Shown here in pieces: positions 52,835-64,000 of a stretch of DNA of 64,000 nucleotides (position 1 is its first letter; each line of letters begins with the position of its first letter). Location of the stretch: positions 1 through 64,000 of the forward strand of contig CAUEEP010000871.1 in assembly GCA_958450365.1 (NCBI GenBank). The letters are read 5' to 3'. Both the position numbers and the translations under genes were made by a program. The notes under the pieces were generated by a model that did not search any database, had not been told where the DNA came from, and saw only the letters and a program-made list of their open reading frames with translations. The stretch is from Mesorhabditis belari. Its lineage: Eukaryota > Nematoda > Chromadorea > Rhabditida > Rhabditidae.

Positions 52835-52968
52835 AATCGACTAAATATCGGGTTTTGCGGTCGGCTAGGAGCTGGTAAATCTACTTTGATCAACACATTG
52901 AGAGGAGTGAAAACGGGGGAAATGAAGAGTGCTGGGAGATATGTTTGCGATAAGATGGAACCTTTTCG
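52835..52968 (+). pseudogene. Orphan P-loop GTPase exon
   Basis: Exon between TTTAG and GTGAGC. It reads LNIGFCGRLGAGKSTLINTL then RGVKTGEMKSAGRY, with Walker A GRLGAGKS. The G-A-G-K-S-T-L-I-N-x-L-R-G form is typical of interferon-inducible-GTPase-like and related septation/dynamin-like GTPases. No following switch or NKxD exon was found within 2 kb, so it is probably a stray or partial gene. Confidence 0.5.
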
Positions 52969-52999
52969 GTGAGCAATAATAATAATAATGACAAGAATA

Positions 53000-54700
53000 G
53001 AAAACCGGCCTGGTATTAGCTAGCTTTTGCCTAGTACTTTTTGCCTAGTTGTTGTTTTAGATTCATCGAAATCAGCTCCTAAGTATTGTCCTCTGGGAGA
53101 TACCGTATCCTCGATCGTTCACAGCCGTTGTCAACATAAAATTTAGCGCCTTCGTCACGAAAGATTTTTCTCTGAATTTTGAAGATTTCGGTTGTGTTTG
53201 AGAAATTGATGAGACGGTTACTGTCTGTCTGTCTGTCTGTTATGCTATTTTAGAAAAAACCCTTTGAGCCGATCGAGCTTTGACAAGTTTGACATTATAA
53301 ATCATTATATTATTTTATGTATTTAGCTTAATAGCTTTTATTTATTCATCACAAAATCTAACAACAAGCAACTAGAAAAGTTTTGTGAACTGAAAATTAA
53401 AATCTTTAAGCACAAAAAAAACTGGCTTTTCGAGAGAATTTCAGAAATTTCTTTGCCTCACAAATTCCCCCCAAAAAGTAGAAAAGGATTGTAAAGGGAT
53501 CATCGAGAAAATTCGGATAGCTTGAGAATTTAAGCACAAACAAAATTGCACAGAATTTGAGTAAAGAGGAAAAATTTGAAATTTCTTTTTTTGAAGCACA
53601 GGAATAGCTCAAGTTTTAAAGGGTCAAGTTTAAAGTTTAAAGTTTTAAAGTGTTTAAAAACTGTCATGCAATTTATTTTTTAAATTTAGAAGCTTCAAAA
53701 GATGAAGTATAAAATGACAAAAATCAAAACAATGACTAAAATGTGATTTTCCAAAAGTAGCTCCGAAACTCCCTTTCTTCTCACCGGACGCCCGCCGGAG
53801 ATTCCCTGAAATTTGGCGAGTTTTGCTTGCAAGATACTGTAAAGTGAAGTATTTTCCCTCCCTACAGTAACCTGAAGAGATATTTGGCTAAAAAACTTAA
53901 TTTTTTCTAAAAGTCCGTAGCAAAAGGTTAAGAAATTCCCGGATTTCAATTTGGGTAACTTGCACAGAGTTTTAGTGGCTTGTTGCTTGAGATTCTCACT
54001 ATGAAAACGGACAACTTTCTCACTTTTTATTTAAAAACTATTTTGTTTCGATAATGCTTTGAAGGCTGTTGAGAATGTCGAGATAATGAATGGATGAATG
54101 AATAGACAGGATGACTTTGAATAGACAATGAATAGACAATGAATAGACAATGAAAAGACTTTTGACTATTTTGCACGCTGCGCCAAATTGGGATTTTAAA
54201 AAGCTAACGATAGATTGGATAGAGCAATAGCGAATCGATGGTAGAATGGATAGGGAAAGGTGAACCGCGTCAACACTCGTTCGAGAGAGATCAAACAACC
54301 GTATTTGGATGAGAAGCAAATAAAAAAATATGGCTTGTGGCGTGCGTGGCGTGCAAAATAGTCAAAAGTATCAATTCTGTATACCTGGCTGGATAACTTG
54401 ACTGGACAATTTCACAGTTTTTATGCCTGCCAGAGCACAAAGTTACAACTACTTTAGCGTGTTAGAGTTTAAAGGCTAACAAGTGCTTTAGCAGAAGAAA
54501 CTACTATAGTTCAATGGGCTCTAGGTATGGTTGTTAAGTTAAAAGAAAACTAAATTTAAGCTTTGATATGCATTTTGAATGTCACATCATTTTCAACCTG
54601 AAGAACCGTTTCGCTTTTCGAGTTTCAAATTTAGCAACTTACAAAAGAAACATTTATCCATAGTTCGGCCGTCCGAAAAAGAGTCAGCTATGTCAGCTCC
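53000..54700. other. Repeat-rich intergenic DNA
   Basis: 53134-53220 is a copy of the foldback arm found at 37365-37460, followed by (CTGT)5 at 53223-53243. 53376-53610 is the second copy of the repeat at 12345-12565. 54107-54150 has AATAGACAATG repeats. The ORFs here are short and without domains. Confidence 0.6.
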
Positions 54701-54724
54701 GAGCCAAACTGATATTTTAGTTGC

Positions 54725-54980
54725 TATTGTTATTATTGAATGATTTGTCTATTCTTATGTAAATGTGATCTCCCCTGTGCTTATCCCTTTCATCGCCGAG
54801 AAGGGGCGGTCCTTGGGATTGCCTAGGAGAACAAGTGAGGCTCTCACTTGGAGTCCCCCTTCCCCTTTCATTCATTTGTAATCTATTCGTCTTATCGTAC
54901 TACTGTAAATAAAGATACATATCTTTTCGGGTCTATGGAACTGCAGTTCAGGTCGGTCATTTCACATGGACTCCCCCCTA
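54725..54980. repeat. Possible solo LTR
   Basis: A GC-shifted block with CCCTTTCATCGCCGAGAAGG, AATAAA at 54908-54913 and an end TCATTTCACA followed by TGGACTCCCCCCT, which could be LTR end plus a primer-binding-site-like sequence. No second LTR or gag/pol was found. Confidence 0.3.
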
Positions 54981-55332
54981 ATACGTTGGAGGAGTTGAGT
55001 TGAGTTGTCGGGGTGTTAGAGATGGCGGGATATCAAAAGGATCCACTCTCTTTAACTTAATCCAAATTCTAGTCCGTATCCGTTTACTCCTAGGAACGAA
55101 CACATAATGAAAAGTGAAATTTATCTGAAGAAAAGTCTGTCCTTTCTGTTATTCGATCTTTTCTTATCACTTTAAAGCAGCCGAATTTCAATTGCTTTAT
55201 TTTATATCTATGATATCAGCTAGAAAAGATTTTCCGATAGACTTTCCATATTTCTAACCACTATCACTAGATTTATCTTGTATTAAATAATAAGCTCTTT
55301 ATAATGATATTGCTATTTTCCCCATCACGAAC

Positions 55333-58300
55333 CTGATCCACTCGATCCATCACTTCCATCACGGCTTTCCGCGCTCCTTTCCACGCGAAAGGACCCCTCA
55401 AACGGTAGACATAAGCGACATTGGGGCCGAATTGAACCTGAAAAATTTGTGAACAATTTTGTTTTAAATTTGTTAAAAAAAATTAAAACCTTTAAGTCTT
55501 TAAATGAAAAGATAAGTTTCAAATTGGGCAAAGATAGTTCAAGGTTACAAAAGCTAATAAATGGACCGCGAATCTCAGACGTAGTCAAAAATTGTTCTCA
55601 AAGGATCTTGAATCCATTCCGAATGCATCTTTTCCATTTTACATTCCATCTTTTGTTACATTTTACATATTTTTACTGAATTTTACAGAATTTAGGAACT
55701 TTTGAGAGAGCTTAAGCTTTTGAGAGAGTTGCTATTAAGCTTAATAAATCAAGCTTCAAGCTGGGCAAGTCAAGCTCCAAGCTATGAGCAAGTCAAGCTT
55801 CAAGCTCTAAGCAAGTCAAACAAGTATCATTCATTTTCACCGTTAAGAAAGTTAAGTTTCATGTTTGACACTCTGTAAAACCCCACGGCTTTGAATAAAA
55901 TCGGATCGGAGAAGACGTAATTCCATTCATCCGGGTGACAGTCAATCATTTTCGCTAAATCCTCGATGTAGGGCACGAAATCGACCTACAAATAGCATTT
56001 ATTTTGCAGAAAGCTATCGACTATTAAACTTTAACTCTGTTAGATCAGAGCTAATTTTGAAACAGATAACCTCGAGAGCTTTTTACCTGCAATGTATGCC
56101 TTGGACTGTCAACGTATCGTTTACCCAACGCTTCAACCGCCTCCACCGCTTCCTTTTTCATCATTTCCTAGACTTTTTAAGTAAGAATTTATTCTGAATC
56201 AATAGAGGTTTAAAGTTTATAAGAATCAGGAAACATGGTGCTGTTTTTATTACTGTAGAGTGTACTACTTCTATTCTAGTTCAATTCTAGTTCAATTCTA
56301 GTTCTATTCTAGTTCTATTCTAGTTCTATTCTACTTCAATTCTAGTTTCATTCTAGTTTGAAACAATTTTTTCATTGTTATAGCATAAAATCAAATGAAA
56401 TTTTGCCTCTTTCAAACTTTTGAATCTTTTTTAGTAAACTTTTACCGGTTTTAAGAGTTTAATTTTCTCAAAACCTTACCTTTTCGGGCAACTTGATGTC
56501 CCCACGAAGGTTCGCAAAAAAGACACGAGCCTGCATCTCCGAGATTGGCATAATGCTGCCCCATGGCTGAAAAAAAATGATAACTTTATTTCATTTGAGG
56601 ATTGGCATTAAAATTTGGTACCATCCTTTCGGTTTTGATTGAGTTAGTCACCAATCAATCACCAAGCAATCACCAAGCAATCACCAATCAATCACCAAGC
56701 AATCTGCTTTTATTAAACTTCATAAACAAGCTGGAAAGGTGTTTGCTTTGAAACCGTATGATCGAGCCGTCTTTTTGACTTTCCGACTTCACGCTCCCAA
56801 AAAGATCCAAAAATAAGACATTTGGAACCCGTTTTAATGTTATTTTGCAGAAAAATAATTGACTTTTCTGATGAAATAAACCGTAGTTCAATTGGTGGAT
56901 TTGTTGATTTTACGAAAGTTTGAAAAGAAACGAAAAGACTTTCTGGATAGCTTAATATAAGGTAACAACGAATTGGCTCCAGAAAAGCTTCAGTGAATTA
57001 CGATTTCGATTAGACCTATTGATCAATAGCGTTAATCAAAAGCAAATGCACCAAGGTCAGCAGCTATTCCTCTTGATTTCCCTTCAGAAAAATGACTTTT
57101 CCGATGAAATAAACCGTAGTTCAATTGGTGGATTTGTTGGTTTTACATGAAAGTATGAAAAGGAATGAAAAGACTTTCTGGACAGGCTAATGGTACCCAA
57201 GTTTCATAAAATCAATTGAAACCAGATTGATTTTGATTGCAAAGTTTCAACCTAGACAACTTCGAATGTGGCTTGAGCAAATTCTATTTCTTCTTCTAGT
57301 TCTTCATTCTTTCGGTTTCAACTTTCCCCACCTGAACAAGCCCGATCAAAGCCAGCGAGTTTTTGTCGGCTATCTGCAGCGGGAACATAAATTTGTAGAT
57401 GCCACCGTGTCTGTTGCCTGGAATTTGAAGAAGAATTGATATTTTCTTGAGACAAAAGAAAGACAAAATTTCTTGTAAAAGATAGTAATCTTATTTACTA
57501 ACGAAATTCTTACTTACTTCTTTAAAAACGATTATCTTTTAAGATCCGTCACTAGATTTTGAAATTGTCAAAATTTTACCTGTCACCGGCAAAAGGTTTC
57601 CCTTTTCGAGGAGCGGGAAAGTGAACGAGTAGCCGGTGCAGCAAACAACCTGAAATATTTTGAATTTGAATTTTCTTTTTAACGATTTAAAGTTCAAATT
57701 ATTAAAGTTTAATAGCTTTCAAGAGATTTCTATTTTTAAAACTTCGAAATCACCTTACATTAAGTTTTGGCTGCTTGCTTTCTATTCCTTTATTTTGAAA
57801 CATTGAGTTCATTTTTTCACCTCATCAACATTTTCCGCTTTCGTCCCATCCTCAAAGTAGACGGTACTGCCAACGAATTTCGAGATTCCCGGCTTTACCT
57901 AAATTTAAAGGTTAAAACATTTAAATGAATTAAATAAAAAGAATTTATGAACTATGAAGGAGATTTAGAGAGATTTAACAAGATTTCCTTTATCTTAAAT
58001 GTTAAAAGTTCTCACTTTCACAGTCCCGGACATCACCCGATTTGGCAGCTCATCGGAAAGAGTTGGATGAGCACTAAAATGAAATAAAATTTGAATCTAA
58101 ATGAGCAGACTCGTTTAAAAGTTAAACTTAAAGTTAAAGTCAATTTTGACCTACAGAAATCCACTTTTAAAGTACCGCCCCCAAGGGTCTCCATTGCCAG
58201 AGGCAAACTAAGTTTCTTGCGTTTTTCTCGCTGCTCACTTGATCGATTTGGCTACACTTGATTTCATTCGATACCCCTGATTAATATTTATGCAATGAAA

Positions 58301-61300
58301 CCAAGTGTTGTCAAATCGGTCAAGTAAGCGAAAAACGCAAAAAATTTAGTTTGCCTCCGGCAATGGGGACACTTGGGGGCGGTACTTTAAAAGTATATCA
58401 AGAAAGGTAAAACTTCGTCATCATTTTTCATCAAGGGCCCATTTTTGCTGACAAATCTTTTGCTTTTGTTCTCTTGTTTTATATTCTCGTTTAGTTGCCG
58501 AAGTTTGAGGTCAAATCTCATGGAGAACGTATGAATGAAAAGTTGTAACATTTGAAAGCAAAGATTGTAAAATTTGAAATCAATTTCTTCTGAAATGCAA
58601 TTTTTGGCTGTGCCTTTAAGGCATTTCTCTCTTGTTAATCGTTTTCTAAAACGTGTTCCTTTTCTTTCTAATCGGATCGTCTCAGGGTTAGTTTTAAAAG
58701 AATCCTGATTAAATTTGGTTATAGAAAAGTAGAATTTGTTTTGTATACTCTTTGATAAAAACATAGAGAAAAACACTCTTGAAGAGTAGTGCGCTAAAGT
58801 GCCGTTTTTCTATAGTCAAATTTTCTATTTTACTCTATAATTCGACTTCCAATTATCAGATCGACTTAAGGTTGGTTTTAAAATGACCCTCATTAAATTT
58901 GACTAAAAAAAAGTGGAATCTGTTTTGGAAAAAGGATTCTTTTCACCGTAATCTTGTCTCTGTTTTTATCCAATCCATTAATTTTTTTTTCTATCTTTCG
59001 ATATCTTTTGTGAAACGTCACAGAATCAGAAAAAAAGTGGATAGATTAGATAAAAAATAGAAAGATTACGGTAGAAAGAGAAAGGGAACACGTTTTAGAA
59101 AATGGCTTGGAAGAGAGATTGTGAGAGATTTCTGAAATGCAATTCTTGCTGTGAGTTTAAAGCATTTCTCTCTTCTTAATCGTTTTCTAAAACGTGTTTC
59201 CTTTCTCTTTTCACCGTAAAATTGTCTCTAAAAAGAATAAAAAGAAAATGTTTGATTTCTATTTAACGTTAAATGTAAATTTTGAGAAATTGAATGCAAA
59301 TTACAGATAAAGTCAAAATTACGTCGAAAAATTTCACTTTACGGCTACGTTTTTTAAAACCTTTCTCTTTCTACCGTAATCTTGTCTCTATTTTTCTTAA
59401 ATCTATTCCCTTTTTCTATCATTTCGATATCTTTTGGTGAACCTTCAAAGAATCAAAAAAAAGTCGATAGATTAGATAAAAAATAGAACGATTACGGTAG
59501 AAAGAGAAAAGGACACATTTTAGAAAACGGCTTAGGAGAGAGGTTGTGGAAAATTTGCTACGCGCCCCGCCTCTTTGCCATTGAGAATCTAACTTTGAGC
59601 TCAATTTTCTTGATGTTGAGCTGTTCAATTTAAATATTCTTGGTGTCATTAGGTACGCCAAGTCTTTCTCTATCGATTGGTACAAAAACTATTCAAATTG
59701 AACAGCCCAACATTTTCAGGATAATTTAGCTTAAAGCTGGATTGTCAATGGCAAAAGGGGCGGAGCGCGTAGCAACATTTCCACAATCTCTCTCCTAAGC
59801 CGTTCTCTAAAATGTGTCCTTTTCTCTTTCTACCGTAATCTTGTCTCTATTTTTTTTTCAATCTAACCCCTTTTTCTATCTTTTTCGATATCTTTTGGTG
59901 AACCTTCAAAGAATCAGAAAAAAAGTGGATAAATTGGAGACAAAATTGGAGACAAAATTACGCTAGAAAGAGACAGAAATATTTTTGAAAACGGGATTAG
60001 AAGAGAGAAACTTTTTGCACCTGAAAATATGATGTTTCGGTTTGAGTCCGAATTTCTCGTGATCGAATCTCTTCTCCACATCCCATTCCACCATTCGCTC
60101 CAGCATCCAAAATGGTAGCACTTTGAGAAGGGAAAGAGTGATGAAACTGAAAAAAAGACACATTTGAAAGATCCGCAGGTCACATAGAACAATTAATAAA
60201 ACAAACAAGTTTTGTTTCCTTTAATCAAAACAATTTTGAAATAAAAGATTTCTTCTCAAGTTGATAATCTTGTCAAAAACTATTTCCTTAACAACAAAAT
60301 ACATTTTAAAAAACCAGCATTTGACTCAGGCCTTTAGCTTTAAAGCCTTAAAATTTTTGTCATTGAAATCTAGCTCATAAAAACAATTTTATCAACTTTG
60401 AAACCCAACTTTTACTTTTGCCCCTTACCGATTGTTCAACTCCATATCAAAGCATTTATCGTTTCCTTTCATTCGCGAGAAAACCCAAGCACCGCGACGG
60501 CTTACCAAGTAGGTCTAGAATGAGAAAAGGAAATACTTGAAACATTTTTCAATTGTTTTTTGTTTCACAAATATTATTATTGCTTAGAGCAAATTTGGTT
60601 GTAAAATTTTAAAGGAAAAGTTTCAAGCTGGGCGGGCAAAATAGATTTTAACACTAATGATTCTTGTGGATGAATCAATAAAAGACTATGTTCCAATTTG
60701 AAAGCAAATTAAAGTTTCAAAGTTTATCCAGAAGGAATTGTTTAATCCAGATTTAGTCAAACTTCGCTTGGTAAACAAAGTTGGTTTGGAGAAGCGTCGC
60801 TTTCGCTTCGTTCAAATCGCTCTAGATTTGAATTCTTGAATTGCATTCTCACGCCTCGTTGAATTCAACATAAAAGCAGTCAAGGTACCAAATAAAAAAG
60901 TCAAGGCTTTTAACTTTTAAAAGAGAGAAACTTTTAAGAATCATTTTTTTTAAAAAAAACTCCTTTCGTTTGAAAACCCTTTTCGTTGGAAAACGATGTT
61001 TGCGAAGATCAAAAAATAAAAAATGAGTTTCAATTTAGAGGGGATAAACTAAAAACATTAGCAGGCAATTCAGGAGGCAATATTTCTCAAAGTAAACCTG
61101 TTTCGAGACTCGTCCCAGCTCACACGCCACATCCACACCCGAGTTTCCCATTCCGACAACGATCACCGTTTTTTCGCCGTAGCCTGGAAATGAGGAATAT
61201 TTTTAAAAACTCTTAGCTTAAAAGTTAGTTTTAAAGTTAGTTTTAAACTAAAAAACTAAAAAAGTTAGTTCTAAACTAAAAAACTAAAAAAGTTGGTTTT

Positions 61301-63608
61301 AAAATCGTATTCTTAGCCTTCTTAGGTTCTTAGATTTAGCCTTTCTTTTTAAAATTGTGCTTGAAAAATAAATGTTTCAATATAGTGAAAAAGAAAAGTT
61401 TCTCAGGGTTGATTAATTAAGTATTAGGTTGTTCGGATATAAACAATCGTTGCTAAAATTTTTGTTGTGAGAGAAGCTTTTAAAACATGTGTTTCTGTAT
61501 TTAAAAGTACGTTATCTTGTGCATATTTGGAATTTTTTAAAACGGATAATTTCTTATTTTTAAGAGCTTTTTTCTTGCTTTAGATGACCGACTTCAAATA
61601 TCAAGTTCGCGTCTGCCTACTTTACGACTTCAAAATAGTCGTGGAATCCCATCGAGATTTGGCCAAAGCATTTGGGAATGCTGTATTGTCCGAAAGCCGA
61701 TGCCGAGCCTGGTTCCGACGCTTTCGGAATGGTGATGAAAGTCTCGAGGATGATGAACACTCCTGATGAACCTCAAGCGGTAGACAACGTTATTTTGAGG
61801 GCTGCAATCGAACCGGATCCATGTCAAACGACGCGCGAACTTGCTCAACAGTTTCTATGTTCAAATTCTACCATTGATGAGCATCTCCACGCCTTTGGAA
61901 AGATGATCAGATGCGGGAAATGGCTTCCGCACAAGTTAAGCAGTGCAAACAAGGCTTCACGGGTTGCGGCTATTCCCGGAATCCTCATCCGCCACGCTAA
62001 ATATCATGTTTTTTTGTTTCTCTTGTTACTGGAGCTGAGAAGTGGATCCATTTCGTTAATACTATTCGAAAACGGAAATGACTAGGACCAGGAGAACGGC
62101 CAAATCCGACCGTGAAACCGGACATTCATGGAAAAAGGTCATGCTCTCAGTATGGTGGAATAACAAGGGCCTTGTTTATTTTGAGCTTCTACAACCCGGC
62201 CAAACAGTCACATCAGACCTCTACAAACAGCAACTTGATCGGGTCAATGAAGCTCTCATTCGTTAAGGAGTAGACACATCAAAGATAAAGTTCATCCATA
62301 ACAACGCTAGACCTCACGTTGCAAAAATGACTCAGCAAAAACTAGAGAATCTAGGATGGGAGGTTTTACCACATCCGCCGTATGCTCCCGATTTGGCTCT
62401 CTCAGATTACCTTTGATTCCGGTCGATTCAAAAGCTTTTTGGCCAATGAGAAATTCAAAAACCGTGAAGATGACCAAAATTGGGTCGCCAAGTTTTTCGA
62501 GTCACAGCCGGCTGAGTTTTTCAAGAGCGGCATCAATTCTTTGCGCAAGAAGATGGCAAGAAGTAATCAATAATAATGGTGAATATACTTTGGATTAAAC
62601 TGTGTTGTTTCTGTTTTTAAGGTAAATTTTGTTGACTACTAAAACGCTCGTTTATATCCGAACAACCTAATAAATTAATTAGTTAATTAACTACCGTAAA
62701 TACTGTAATAGTACCCCACCCCCCTCGTACAGTCGCGTAGTCGCAAAAGTTTTTTAGTATTTCATTTTTTTCAAAGCGCCCGTACTTTCAAAAAATGCGT
62801 CTTTGGTATCAAAAAATAGCTGAAATTCAGGGCTATTTTTTGATACCGAAGCGCGCATTGTAGCATAAACCAGTGTCGAGAAAAACTCGTTTAAAGCTAG
62901 ACTACGCAACACTCCGCACCGTCATTATGGGGGTGGGGTACTATTACAGTATTTACGGTAAGTAAATTAATTAGTTAATTGATTCATTTTTTACAAAAAT
63001 GCATCCTATTCTAATACAGTATGCCTGACTAAAAAAACCCGGTTTTCAGCCGATAAAACTGAATCTTTTTACTCAGCTTTTGCTGATTATTCTTATTTTT
63101 ATCCTGCCAATAAGTTAATATTGATCTTTGACATCTTATTTCATTGAATCTTAGCATTTTTTATCCTAGTTTTGAGATGGTTTTGAATGGATTTCTATTG
63201 AAAATCGTCTTAAAATCTTTACTTTATTAAAACATAAATCTAAAGTCATTTAAACTGTGTGTTTCCCTTATCTTTACCAAACTAAAGACATGCCGGAATT
63301 TACATTTATCTTGTTTTCATTGGCCGGGCAAAAATACGGATGTAGCTTTGCATAGCTTTTAGCTTTGCATAGTTTCTAGCTTCACATAGCTTCTAGCTTT
63401 GCATAGCTTTTAGCTTTGCATAGTTTCTAGCTTTGCATAGCTTTGCATAGCCTTTATCTTTGCATAGTTTTTATCTTTGCATAATTCCCTACAAAGATAT
63501 TCAGTCTAGCTAAATACTTTATTTTCATCTTTTCTTCACCAACCATCCGGGCTTTTGTAGTCGTGACTGTGAATGATTTTCCCTGGGAAACTCTCCATTC
63601 CATCCCAT
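55333..63608 (-). CDS. Flavin-containing monooxygenase (5' end beyond window)
   Basis: Oxygenates soft nucleophiles (N, S) using FAD, NADPH and O2, usually at the ER. Exons on the minus strand: 63544-63608, 61098-61183, 60429-60514, 60021-60146, 58016-58073, 57821-57898, 57580-57649, 57332-57417, 56480-56566, 56087-56167, 55872-55985, 55333-55437. Phases agree at every junction I could test. In order: FMO motif F-x-G-x-x-x-H-x-x-x-Y (FPGKIIHSHDY), NADP loop VVGMGNSG, RRGAWVFSR, GLKPKH, HPTLSDELPNRVMSG, CCTGYSFTFP, FPLQIADKNSLALIGLVQ, GSIMPISEMQARV, PYIEDLAKMI and a C-terminal FGPNVAYVYRLRGPFAW. The N-terminal FAD exon (GxGxxG) is off the right edge; a last short exon below 55333 may exist. 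No stop or frameshift in the exons, so probably functional. Two large introns (58.1-60.0 and 61.2-63.5 kb) are full of transposons. Confidence 0.9.
56260..56360. repeat. TTCTAGTTCTA / TTCTAGTTCAA minisatellite
   Basis: About nine units of 11 bp in an FMO intron. A CAATCACCAAG repeat follows at 56650-56700. Confidence 0.85.
56880..57193. mobile_element. Two mariner-like right ends in tandem
   Basis: CAATTGGTGGATTTGTTG ... AAAGACTTTCTGGATAGCTTAA followed by TA ends at 56954. A close copy ends GGACAGGCTAA at about 57193. These match the right end of the element at 43787-44462. The left ends are not found. Confidence 0.5.
58163..58394. mobile_element. MITE with TTTTAAAGTACCGCCCCCAA ends
   Basis: Inverted ends of ~45 bp: ACTTTTAAAGTACCGCCCCC at the left and GGGGGCGGTACTTTAAAAGT at the right, continuing inward to GAGGCAAACT / AGTTTGCCTC. 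Non-coding, in an FMO intron. Confidence 0.85.
58600..60015. mobile_element. Cluster of related foldback MITEs in an FMO intron
   Basis: The block TCTAAAATGTGTCCTTTTC / GAAAAGGACACATTTTAGA and the adjoining TACCGTAATCTTGTCTC appear at least six times in both orientations. The clearest foldback has arms at about 59490-59640 and 59690-59850. The same block also occurs at 11870 and 13550. Confidence 0.7.
61424..62670 (+). mobile_element. Mariner element, 1247 bp, catalytic residues lost
   Basis: Ends TTAGGTTGTTCGGATATAAA and TTTATATCCGAACAACCTAA, flanked by TA. The plus strand encodes a recognisable transposase in several frames: N-terminal HTH from 61584 (SESRCRAWFRRFRNGDESLE), a second HTH, KKVMLSVWWNNKGLVYFE, and a C-terminus ending KKMARSNQ. 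Of the three catalytic Asp, the first reads Ala (TGAEKWIH, codon 62034-62036) and the second Asn (IHNNARPH, codon 62300-62302). The third is kept (LALSDY) but is followed by a stop. It lies in the intron between FMO exons 63544-63608 and 61098-61183. Confidence 0.92.
62692..62960. mobile_element. 269-bp MITE next to the mariner
   Basis: TACCGTAAATACTGTAATAG at the left and CTATTACAGTATTTACGGTA at the right, continuing inward as TACCCCACCCCC / GGGGGTGGGGTA. It is non-coding. It shares the style TACCGTA.T.CT.TAATAGTA with the MITEs at 1149 and 1646, so it may belong to the same superfamily. Confidence 0.88.
63345..63485. repeat. TAGCTTTGCATAGTTT minisatellite
   Basis: About ten units of TAGCTTTGCATAG with TTT/TTC variants in an FMO intron. 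Confidence 0.9.
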
Positions 63609-64000
63609 CTAAATACTAAAAATTTAGACATTTTATCAACAGGATAAGACTCGAATTTGAATAATGAGTTTCAAATTTTAAAACTTTTAAAGAAAAGCCT
63701 TCCTTTAATAAAGACGCTAGAAAGAAAGCTTAGAAAGAAAGCTTTTCAAGGTTTCAATTTCAACAGCTACTATGGAAAATGTTTAGCAGTAATTTGAATC
63801 GATGCAAATTTAATTTGAAACCAAATTCAATTTTATTTTAAAATGAATGTTTCAAGTTTTTTCTTATACCAAAGATTTCTTTTCATTAGTATTCTCTGTG
63901 ACTGCTAGTTTTTCAATCAAAACGCCACCATAGTCGACTGGTTAATAGCCATGTATCTTACAAGGAAACCACATATACTTTTGCCATATAATTTTCCTGA

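Overview
This is eukaryotic, AT-rich DNA with many small introns (about 38-60 nt is common) and strong TTTCAG-type 3' splice sites. Several starts sit just after a splice-acceptor-like TTTTCAG or TTTACAG, as expected for spliced-leader trans-splicing. The gene content (F-box protein family, TSP-1/threonine-rich/C6-type secreted proteins, M1 aminopeptidase, flavin monooxygenase) and the density of mariner elements and MITEs point to a free-living rhabditid-like nematode. The species cannot be told from the sequence. Most genes are split over many exons, so CDS spans below run from first to last exon seen; internal exon coordinates were worked out by hand from splice sites and reading phase.

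Layout. 1-12.1 kb: two tandem minus-strand paralogues of a multi-pass membrane protein, with MITEs and foldbacks in their introns. 11.3-14.3 kb: an inverted repeat carrying three tRNA-Glu(CUC) units (two intact or nearly so, one decayed). 15.8-16.7 kb: old mariner. 17.0-24.5 kb: plus-strand membrane M1 aminopeptidase gene with a full catalytic core. 25.6-40.7 kb: a web of segmental duplications. It holds two direct copies of a unit containing an NAA20-like acetyltransferase remnant and a secreted TSP-1/Thr-rich/C6-type gene, inverted pieces of the same unit, a near-complete mariner, mariner and pogo/Tigger fragments, tRNA-derived SINEs and a LINE fragment. 40.7-41.1 kb: a stray copy of one flavin-monooxygenase exon with its introns. 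41.3-51.6 kb: a 10.3-kb inverted repeat with one F-box gene in each arm; its 4.6-kb spacer holds an RNase H-fold gene and a decayed coiled-coil gene. 51.6-55.3 kb: sparse, with an orphan P-loop GTPase exon and transposon traces. 55.3-64.0 kb: minus-strand flavin-containing monooxygenase, 5' end outside the window, introns filled with MITEs and a mariner.

The genes do not form one pathway. The main story is structural: local duplication, mostly inverted, followed by transposon insertion and decay. Several copies differ enough to order events. For example, the spare FMO intron copy at 40.7 kb lacks the mariner and MITE present at 61.4-63.0 kb. No CRISPR array, rRNA gene or telomere repeat array was seen.
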